Source: Microcystis wesenbergii NRERC-220 (GTDB lineage: Bacteria > Cyanobacteriota > Cyanobacteriia > Cyanobacteriales > Microcystaceae). Taken from it: a DNA stretch of 64,000 nt. Positions 57,795-64,000 of the stretch are shown here, piece by piece. The position numbers and the translations under genes were made by a program. The DNA is taken from positions 124,001-188,000 of the forward strand of contig NZ_JAVSJA010000001.1 of NCBI RefSeq assembly GCF_032027425.1. Direction: 5' to 3'. How positions within the stretch are numbered: the stretch's first letter is position 1; every line of letters begins with the position of its first letter. A model generated the notes under the pieces. That model had not been told where the DNA came from. It saw only the letters and a program-made list of their open reading frames with translations, and ran no database searches.

Positions 57795-60422
57795 ATGGGA
57801 CTTTTTGCCCGTTACCAAAACCTCCGTCAGTGGTTCAAATCCCAACACTTCGGACGTAGCGCGACCGATAGTCGCTATGCTTTACTGGTCGCCTGTTTAA
57901 TCGGAATTCTCTCCGCCCTTGCCGCTATTATCCTGAAATTGGGCATCGGTTGGTTAGGTGGTTGGCGGGTGCATCTAGTAGCCAATTCCTCTCCTTTCCT
58001 AGTTTTGCCCCTCGGCGGTTTTCTGCTTGGTTACAGCGCCGGCTGGATTGTCGAACACTTCTCCCCCGCAGCCGCCGGGGGGGGTATTCCCCAAGTAAAA
58101 GCAGCCCTAGCTAAATACCCTTTGCCCCTGTCTTGGCGCGTCGCCCTCGTAAAAATGATCGGGGCGATCCTGATCCTTGGCGGTGGTTTAACCCTTGGTC
58201 GTCGGGCCCCCACGGTACACATCGGGGCAGCCCTAGCGGCCCAATTAAGCGTCTGGCTGCCCACCAGTCCCGATCACCGTCGTCAGATGATCGCAGCCGG
58301 GGCGGCTGCGGGGTTAGCGGCCGGTTTTACTACTCCCATCGCCGGGGTCCTCTTTGTGATCGAGGAATTAATGCGCGATGTCTCCAGTATGACCCTAGAA
58401 ACGGCGATTGTGGCTTCCTTTACCGGGGCCGTGGTTTCGATGATGCTGCAGAATACCCCCTCGATCATCACTGAATATGCCAATATTAGCTTCTCTGCCC
58501 AAGAAATACCCATTTATTGCCTTTTGGGGGTTTTAGCGGGCTTATTGGGGGCTTTATTCAATCAAGGCATCCTTTTTTGTAGTCAGCTGCAGCGGCGTTG
58601 GCGGTTATCTTTAGCTTGGCGCATCGGTCTGGTCAGTTGCTTATCGGGAACGGTGGTGGCTTTTTTACCCGACTTTTTTCGAGATAATACCGGTTTACGC
58701 GAATTTTTGCTGGCAGGGGAATTAAGTTGGCAGAATACCGCCCTCGCTTTTGTGGTCTATTTTTTCCTGACGATGATCTCCTATAGTTCCGGCGCCCCTG
58801 GAGGACTCCTCGCCCCCGCTTTGGTGTTGGGATCCTGTTTGGGGTTTCTGGTGGGGGGAATCGAGACGAAAATGATGGGTTTCGGCAGCGAACCTAGTTA
58901 TACTTTAGCCGGTATGGGGGCTTTTTTTACGGGAGTAGTCAGGGTTCCGGTAACGGCGATCGTGATTGTCTTTGAACTGCATCGCAATTTTAATATTGTG
59001 CTGCCCCTGATGTTGACCTGTGCCGTTTCTTATATCACTGCCGAAAGCATTCACCCCGGTTCCCTCTATCAGCATTTACTTTCCGCTAGTGGTATTATTC
59101 TCAACGAAGAAACCCCTTCTAATGATGTGTTGGCCCATCTGTCGGCTATAGATGTGATGCAATCGCAGGTGGAAATTCTGGCGGCAGATTTACCCCTGGG
59201 GGAAGTGGTGAAAATTATGTCCCGTTCCCATCATCGCGGTTTTCCCGTGGTGGATCAGGGGCGACTATTGGGGATTTTTACCCAAAGTGATCTGGATAAA
59301 TGGCGATCGAAAAACAATCAAACAGTCCTACGAGAGATGATGACTCCCAATCCGATTACTGTGGCCCCCCAGGCAGCTTTAAGCGATGTTTTATTTCTCT
59401 TAAATCGCTATCAGCTTTCCCGTTTACCCGTTACCGATGGTCAAAAACTGGTGGGGATTATCACCCGTACCGATATTATCCGGGTGGAAGCCGATCAATT
59501 GGGGGGAGTTTGTCAACTGCCCCAACGCAGTACCCCTTCCTATGTGGTTTATCAAACTCGTTCCCCAGCCGTGGGAACGGGCCGGATCTTATTACCTATT
59601 GCCAATCCCGACACCGCTACCGCTTTGTTTAAAATTGCCGCCGCTGTCGCCCGTCAACGCAATTATGAGATAGATTGTCTCTATATGATTACTGTGCCTC
59701 GTCTTAGTTCTCCGGCGGAAGTCAGGGTAGATACGCGGGAAGGACGCAAATTACTTCATCGTCTGGAAAGATTAGCCCGACAGCAGAATATCTCTGTTCA
59801 TACACAAATTTCCGTTGTTCAGGATATCGCCGACGGGATTTTGGCCACGATTGGCGAACGACACAGCAATTTATTAATTATGGGTTGGACGGGGGAAAAA
59901 TCCACCACTGGGGCGATTTTTGGGTTTTTAGTCGATACTCTGATTGCTCAAGCTCCCTGTGAAACCATCTTGGTAAAATTGGGAACAAAGGATTGTTTTC
60001 CCAACGATCCTAATCGGGAAAGGATTTGGCTGATTCCCACCGCCGGCGGTCCGAATGCCCAACGCGCTTTAGCATTATTGCCTAGTTTGCTGTCTTTGTC
60101 CGAGTCCTCGGACTATCCCAAACTTTGGTTATGTAAAATCTATTCTCCGACGGAGTTACTGCCAGATCTGTCCACTTTGGAAGTTTTACAAGCATCTTTA
60201 CAAAAAGCGATCGCACAGCCAGTCGTGCCTTTACCGATTCGTTCGGCCTCTCCGGCCGAGGCGGTAATTAATCTGGTAGAATCGGAAGATTGTTCCTTGG
60301 TGCTTTTGGGTGCATCTAGAGAGAGTCTGCTCAATCAGTTATTAAATGGCAATATCCCCTCGACGATTGCCCGTGCCGTTAATTGCACTGTGATTCTCGT
60401 GCGAGGGGAATTATCAGATTAG
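57795..60422 (+). CDS. ClC-family chloride channel/transporter with CBS and universal-stress-protein domains
   Basis: An 875-residue fusion. Residues about 30-445 are the ClC membrane domain with selectivity motifs GGGIPQVKAALAKYP (near 94) and the late GxFxP-type APGGLLAPALVLG (near 335). About 450-575 are two CBS domains (AIDVMQSQVEILAADLPLGE, then MMTPNPITVAPQAALSDVLF) that may sense adenine nucleotides. About 598-872 are tandem USP-like domains. The usual GREGP segment reads GRRAP (near 134), so the gating glutamate is Arg. It may be a passive channel rather than a proton exchanger, or a regulated variant. Confidence 0.92.
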   Translation: MGLFARYQNLRQWFKSQHFGRSATDSRYALLVACLIGILSALAAIILKLGIGWLGGWRVHLVANSSPFLVLPLGGFLLGYSAGWIVEHFSPAAAGGGIPQVKAALAKYPLPLSWRVALVKMIGAILILGGGLTLGRRAPTVHIGAALAAQLSVWLPTSPDHRRQMIAAGAAAGLAAGFTTPIAGVLFVIEELMRDVSSMTLETAIVASFTGAVVSMMLQNTPSIITEYANISFSAQEIPIYCLLGVLAGLLGALFNQGILFCSQLQRRWRLSLAWRIGLVSCLSGTVVAFLPDFFRDNTGLREFLLAGELSWQNTALAFVVYFFLTMISYSSGAPGGLLAPALVLGSCLGFLVGGIETKMMGFGSEPSYTLAGMGAFFTGVVRVPVTAIVIVFELHRNFNIVLPLMLTCAVSYITAESIHPGSLYQHLLSASGIILNEETPSNDVLAHLSAIDVMQSQVEILAADLPLGEVVKIMSRSHHRGFPVVDQGRLLGIFTQSDLDKWRSKNNQTVLREMMTPNPITVAPQAALSDVLFLLNRYQLSRLPVTDGQKLVGIITRTDIIRVEADQLGGVCQLPQRSTPSYVVYQTRSPAVGTGRILLPIANPDTATALFKIAAAVARQRNYEIDCLYMITVPRLSSPAEVRVDTREGRKLLHRLERLARQQNISVHTQISVVQDIADGILATIGERHSNLLIMGWTGEKSTTGAIFGFLVDTLIAQAPCETILVKLGTKDCFPNDPNRERIWLIPTAGGPNAQRALALLPSLLSLSESSDYPKLWLCKIYSPTELLPDLSTLEVLQASLQKAIAQPVVPLPIRSASPAEAVINLVESEDCSLVLLGASRESLLNQLLNGNIPSTIARAVNCTVILVRGELSD

Positions 60423-60430
60423 TTTATTAG

Positions 60431-60811
60431 CTAGGCGGAAGCTAAACTTAAACCGAAGGGTACGGTATTGTCAATTTTCGCCCCTTGACTTTCCTCTAGG
60501 GAATGGGGGTAGAATATTTCCCCGTCTAGTTGACCATCGGAGTCATCGTCATCCCCATCGCCGATATAAAGGCGCTCACAGGGGATGTTATCGGAAAGGA
60601 TGGCACTGGCCATCATACCCGTATGAATCTCTAAGAAAGCTTCCCCTAGGGTCTCAAATACTAAACGCTGCCCAGGGAAAACCACCCTTTCAAAATACCA
60701 GTTAGCAATATTGGTGATGCGAACAATTTGAATATGACTGGTCGCATTGACATAGCAACAAAGAATACTATTTTTCTTGCCGTTGGGGAGGGGATCGAGA
60801 ATTTGTGCCAT
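60431..60811 (-). CDS. DUF1830-domain protein
   Basis: A 126-residue cyanobacterial protein with the DUF1830 block SILCCYVNATSHIQIVRITN (residues about 15-34), WYFERVVFPGQRLVFETL and AFLEIHTGMMASAIL, then an acidic tail (DGDDDDSDGQLDGE). Function is unknown; the paired cysteines (CC) are conserved in the family as I recall it. It is convergent with the ClC gene, 8 bases apart. Confidence 0.82.
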   Translation of the reverse strand: MAQILDPLPNGKKNSILCCYVNATSHIQIVRITNIANWYFERVVFPGQRLVFETLGEAFLEIHTGMMASAILSDNIPCERLYIGDGDDDDSDGQLDGEIFYPHSLEESQGAKIDNTVPFGLSLASA

Positions 60812-60922
60812 AGCAATTGGGGTGATCTTAAAGTGGGTTTGTCATCGCTCCTTCACCCTAACATCCTTTGATCCCCGATAGTTGTAAAGATGATTACAAT
60901 ACTTTGATAAAAATCTACCGAT

Positions 60923-60955
60923 CGCTTTTTCTGGTGATAGAAAGCGGTTTTTATT
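60923..60955 (+). terminator. Free-standing terminator-like hairpin
   Basis: CGCTTT (60923-60928) and TCT pair with AGA and AAAGCG (60939-60946) around GGTGAT, followed by GTTTTTATT. No plus-strand gene ends nearby, so it could end a small RNA starting near 60880-60900, or be chance. Confidence 0.35.
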
Positions 60956-61697
60956 AAAAAATCATTAAATTTAACTAATGCCTAGTTTTATCTATTTGTC
61001 AAGGGGGTAACTGCGTTTTTTTGCTGTTTTTCTTGATTTTCTGCCCAGCTATTTATCGCTGAATTTTATTGACGGTTTCAGGATTATAGAAACCGAGGTA
61101 ATTTTTGTCAAGTTAGCCATCAGCTTTTTAGCCATCAGCCGTCAGACTTCGGACGTTCGGCGAGCTTTTGTCGAGCGGACGGTGAGCCTGTGGACGGTGA
61201 GCTTGTCGAATCCGTCGAACCGCCGCGTGAGCTTTTGTCGAACGCTTTTTTCTCCCCTGCTCGCTGCTCCCTTCTCCCCACTCTGCAATAACTACTCGCA
61301 GCCAGAAATCCATTGGGTTCTTATCATACTTTGTGCTTTTTGTCAAAAAAACTTTTTTTTTGCAATAAAACTACACAAAAAAAAGATCATCGTTGTGCGT
61401 GAAATTGACTGATTTACCCGTCTTAATTAGGATCACCTTCTAGGTGTGGCAAGGGTTTCAACCGTTGCTGCCCAAAAAAGCACAGAAAAACCCATTATGA
61501 AATTCAGTAAAATCGCTGTAACCATTGTAACATCGTTGTTAAATAAAAATCTTTCTCAATTAATTCTTAAGAATTTATAAATATTGCGGAATGTTAATTT
61601 AAATATTCTCAAGTTTTTGGAGTCAATCAATAATTTTTGCTTATCTTTGTCGGAAAATAGGACTCCTGCAAAAATCCAACATCTACCATGGGGTTAG

Positions 61698-61791
61698 AAG
61701 TCAGGATTCAGGAGTTAGGAGTTAGGAGTTAGGAGTCAGGATTCAGGAGTTAGGAGTCAGGAGTCAGGAGTCAGGATTCAGGATTCAGGAG
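61698..61791. repeat. Heptamer array (GGAGTTA / GGAGTCA / GGATTCA)
   Basis: About twelve consecutive 7-base units of the form GGAKTYA. The sequence is unrelated to the CTGATAA arrays but has the same period. Confidence 0.88.
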
Positions 61792-61810
61792 ATTATTTTT
61801 ATTTATTCTT

Positions 61811-61912
61811 CCCACACCCTACACCCCACACCCTACACCCCACACCCTACACCCCACACCCCACACCCTACACCCTACACCCCACACCCTACACCCCACA
61901 CCCCACACCCCA
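61811..61912. repeat. Heptamer array (CCCACAC / CCTACAC)
   Basis: About fourteen 7-base units, alternating CCCACAC and CCTACAC. It lies about 80 bases before the isoaspartyl peptidase gene. Confidence 0.88.
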
Positions 61913-61994
61913 CTTCCCATAGACCAATTTAGATGTGCGGACAGCTTAAACGTGATAGTTTAGATCCGATCGGTAATGTGACGTTGGGACAATA

Positions 61995-62939
61995 ATGACC
62001 AGAGTAAATCCGAAGTTAATTATTCATGGGGGAGCGAGTTCCCTAGAGGACAAAGGTGGTTTAGAATCAGTCCGCGATTCTCTCCGGGGGATTGTTAAGA
62101 ATATTTACAATCTCCTTGACAATGGTGCTAGTGCTGTGGAAGCGGTGACAAAAGGATGTATGTTACTGGAGGATGAACCGCGATTTAATGCCGGGACCGG
62201 TTCAGTGGTGCAATCGGACGGTCAGGTGCGAATGAGTGCAGCCTTGATGGATGGTCGTCACCAGCGTTTAAGCGGTGTCATTAACGTCTCGCGGGTACAG
62301 AATCCCATTAGCCTCGCCCAATTTCTCCAAAGTCAAGAGGATCGCATTCTCTCGGAAATTGGGGCCGCGGATCTGGCCAGAGAATTACAAATTCCCCTCT
62401 ATGATCCCCTCACCGATTATCGGATTCAAGAATGGATGGAGGAAAGAAAGACGAATTTTAATCGCAAAATGGCCCGTTTATTCGCCGATTCGTCAGCACA
62501 ACGGGGAACTATCGGGGTAGTGGCCCTTGATCAACAAGGAGACATCGCCGCCGGAACTTCTACCGGAGGGAAGGGATTAGAAAGAATCGGTCGCGTTAGT
62601 GACAGTGCCATGCCGGCCGGCAATTATGCGAATCCATGGGCGGGAGTAAGCTGTACGGGGGTCGGGGAAGATATTATCGATGAGTGTTTAGCCGCTAAGG
62701 TGGTCATTCGCGTCACCGATGGTTTTTCCCTCGCCGCTGCCGTGGAGAAATCCATGCGCGAATCCCAAACTAATGGTCGGGATCTGGGCATGATTTCCCT
62801 TGATCGTCAGGGGAATATTGTTTGGGGGAAAACGGCGGAAATTCTCTTGGCTGCCTATCACGACGGTCAGGCGATCGGTGATACCCTAGAATGGCACGGT
62901 GAAAATGTCGGTTTAATCGGTCATGTAGCCGTCGGATAG
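61995..62939 (+). CDS. Isoaspartyl peptidase/L-asparaginase (plant-type, Ntn hydrolase)
   Basis: Cleaves iso-Asp dipeptides and asparagine, clearing damaged proteins or cyanophycin-derived dipeptides. The 314-residue precursor self-cleaves before the nucleophile Thr in SAQRGTIGVVALD (near residue 171). Other blocks are LIIHGGASSLEDKGG at the start, FNAGTGSVVQSDGQVRMSAA near 64, and GKGLERIGRVSDSAMPAGNY. The intact nucleophile suggests activity. Length is normal for the type. Confidence 0.93.
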   Translation: MTRVNPKLIIHGGASSLEDKGGLESVRDSLRGIVKNIYNLLDNGASAVEAVTKGCMLLEDEPRFNAGTGSVVQSDGQVRMSAALMDGRHQRLSGVINVSRVQNPISLAQFLQSQEDRILSEIGAADLARELQIPLYDPLTDYRIQEWMEERKTNFNRKMARLFADSSAQRGTIGVVALDQQGDIAAGTSTGGKGLERIGRVSDSAMPAGNYANPWAGVSCTGVGEDIIDECLAAKVVIRVTDGFSLAAAVEKSMRESQTNGRDLGMISLDRQGNIVWGKTAEILLAAYHDGQAIGDTLEWHGENVGLIGHVAVG

Positions 62940-63010
62940 TGGAACAAACCGCGATCGAGCCTAGTCTTTTCGGTTAATCTGTACAAGATACTTCTTCTCG
63001 AAAAATCTCC

Positions 63011-64000
63011 GTGTGGCAATATATTATTCCTATTTTTGACCCCGATGTGAAAAACTGGTCAGCCGAAGCGCGATTATTGCGCTGGATGACTTTTTTGTGG
63101 CTGTCAGTCGGGTTAGTCGTGCTTTTTTCGGCTTCCTACGCTCTGGCTGACAGTCGCTTTGATAACGGACTATACTATTTTATCCGCCAATTAATCTGGC
63201 TTTGGATTGGCTTAATTGGCTTTAATTTCCTGGTGCGATTGCCGATCGAGAATCTGCTCAAAATCGCACCCTGGATGATTTTATTAGTTTTAGGATTAAT
63301 TTTGATCACTCTCATCCCTGGTTTGGGAGCGAATATCAACGGAGCCACCCGTTGGATTAAAATCGGGCCGATTCTCTTGCAACCGTCGGAATTTATGAAA
63401 CCGTTTCTCGTCCTGCAAGGGGCGGCGGTTTTCGGTGGTTGGCCGCGTTTAAATGTCAATCAACGGTTAACTTGGATCGCTATTTTCGGGCTAATTCTAG
63501 CGGGCATCCTCTTACAACCTAACTTGAGTACCACTGCTCTGTGTGGTATAACTCTCTGGCTGATCGCTCTTGCCTCTGGTCTGCCTTTATCCTACATGAC
63601 CAGCAGCGCTTTACTGGGTGTAACTATGGCCGTGGTTAGTGTTACTTTCCGCGAATACCAGAGAAAACGGATTTTATCTTTCTTAGACCCCTGGCAGGAT
63701 CCCCGGGGTGATGGTTATCAATTAGTGCAGAGTTTACTGGCGATCGGTTCTGGCGGAACCACCGGCAGCGGTTACGGTTTATCCCAACAAAAATTATTTT
63801 ATCTACCCTTCCCGGATACGGATTTTATTTTCGCTGTCTTTGGCGAGGAATTTGGTTTTATTGGCGGTATTTTACTGTTAATCATGCTATTTATCTACGC
63901 TACTCTCGCTCTGATTGTGGCGGTTAAATGTCGTCATCGCATCAAAAAATTAGTGGCGATCGGGGCGATGGTAATTTTAATCGGTCAATCCCTGTTAAAT
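63011..64000 (+). CDS. FtsW/RodA/SpoVE-family peptidoglycan glycosyltransferase, partial
   Basis: SEDS-family membrane polymerase for septal or lateral wall synthesis, running off the window (330 codons visible). It starts with GTG (MWQYIIPIFDPDVKNWSAEA). It has multiple membrane helices, the NGATRWIKIGPILLQPSEFM signature near residue 114 and DPRGDGYQLVQSLLAIGSGG near 230, where the catalytic Asp region lies. FtsW versus RodA cannot be settled from the visible part; the length of the N-terminal tail favours FtsW slightly. Confidence 0.9.
   Translation, partial: MWQYIIPIFDPDVKNWSAEARLLRWMTFLWLSVGLVVLFSASYALADSRFDNGLYYFIRQLIWLWIGLIGFNFLVRLPIENLLKIAPWMILLVLGLILITLIPGLGANINGATRWIKIGPILLQPSEFMKPFLVLQGAAVFGGWPRLNVNQRLTWIAIFGLILAGILLQPNLSTTALCGITLWLIALASGLPLSYMTSSALLGVTMAVVSVTFREYQRKRILSFLDPWQDPRGDGYQLVQSLLAIGSGGTTGSGYGLSQQKLFYLPFPDTDFIFAVFGEEFGFIGGILLLIMLFIYATLALIVAVKCRHRIKKLVAIGAMVILIGQSLLN

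Larger units (their letters stand above)
60812..61994. other. 1.2-kb gene-free, repeat-rich region
   Basis: Apart from the hairpins and arrays listed separately it holds a GGTTTC/GAAACC stem at 61074-61094, a patch of GAGCTTTTGTCGA-type and GGACGGTGAGCCT-type repeats (61140-61245), and a start, CTCCTGCAAAAATCC (61673), resembling the repeats at 42547 and 54144. I see no gene. Confidence 0.6.

Noticed and set aside
57573-57848. 91-codon minus-strand frame before the ClC gene
   Set aside because: It overlaps the ClC start region, has no good ribosome site and low-quality composition.
58031-58513. Long frames antisense to or shifted within the ClC gene
   Set aside because: They arise from its GC-rich membrane-coding sequence; no family motifs are present.
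61128-61346. 72-codon minus-strand frame in the repeat-rich gap
   Set aside because: It is made of tandem repeats (GAGCTTTTGTCGA type) and has no protein-like pattern.

Overview
This 64 kb window comes from a cyanobacterial chromosome and most resembles Microcystis or a close chroococcalean relative (inference). The signs are phycobilisome genes (a CpcS-type lyase and a phycobiliprotein-like protein), a SufR-regulated sufBCDS operon, a plastid fibrillin homologue, moderate-to-low GC, HIP1 octamers (GCGATCGC, for example at 755-762 and 50470-50477), and many short tandem arrays and miniature transposons between genes. No CRISPR array, rRNA or prophage was seen; one tRNA (Phe) is present.

Layout. 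1-0.4 kb: BrnT/BrnA toxin-antitoxin, cut by the window edge. 0.5-5.4 kb: dCMP deaminase family protein, HtpX, then an ECF-type cobalt/nickel importer (cbiM, PDGLE protein, cbiQ, cbiO). 5.5-9.3 kb: HEAT-repeat protein and GH57 enzyme. 9.5-10.7 kb: a truncated antitoxin relic between direct repeats, and a Doc/AbrB toxin-antitoxin pair. 10.8-13.3 kb: a MerR-headed operon with a His-rich secreted protein and an outer-membrane barrel. 13.3-19.3 kb: phycobilin lyase and a glycosyltransferase/GDP-sugar cluster. 19.5-27.3 kb: housekeeping genes (folB, FMN reductase, rhomboid, nth, rseP, phycobiliprotein-like, fibrillin, murF). 27.8-33.6 kb: conserved unknown, purD, glycosyltransferase, CPBP protease. 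33.6-39.6 kb: sufR divergent from sufBCDS, with two perfect CAAC-N6-GTTG operators. 39.7-44 kb: pseudouridine synthase, tRNA-Phe, decayed IS630 and a Uma2 gene broken twice by the same MITE family. 44.2-48.6 kb: gltA, a peptide/nickel-type binding lipoprotein and a glycosyltransferase. 48.7-50.9 kb: accessory genes, including an antitoxin-HEPN-like fusion and a retropepsin-like cassette. 51.2-57 kb: ldh, DUF952, cytosine deaminase, an apparently intact tnpB element sitting among relics of similar elements, folK and cbiX. 57.8-64 kb: a ClC-CBS-USP fusion lacking the gating glutamate, DUF1830, a repeat-rich gap, isoaspartyl peptidase and a partial ftsW/rodA.

The most distinctive theme is at the DNA level. 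At least seven short elements with terminal inverted repeats (mostly with TA at the borders) lie between or inside genes, and several carry heptanucleotide arrays. Two sit in one Uma2 gene and can be removed on paper to restore the reading frame. Others supply a start codon (pseudouridine synthase), a stop codon (murF) or overlap a stop (cbiM). All clear simple tandem arrays have a 7-bp unit although the unit sequence differs from place to place.

The best candidates for new biology are the merR operon, with a combined terminator/operator; a structured leader before the fibrillin gene with two mutually exclusive helices; the antitoxin-HEPN-like fusion; and the nested tnpB locus. All assignments are from reading the sequence alone; no database search was possible.
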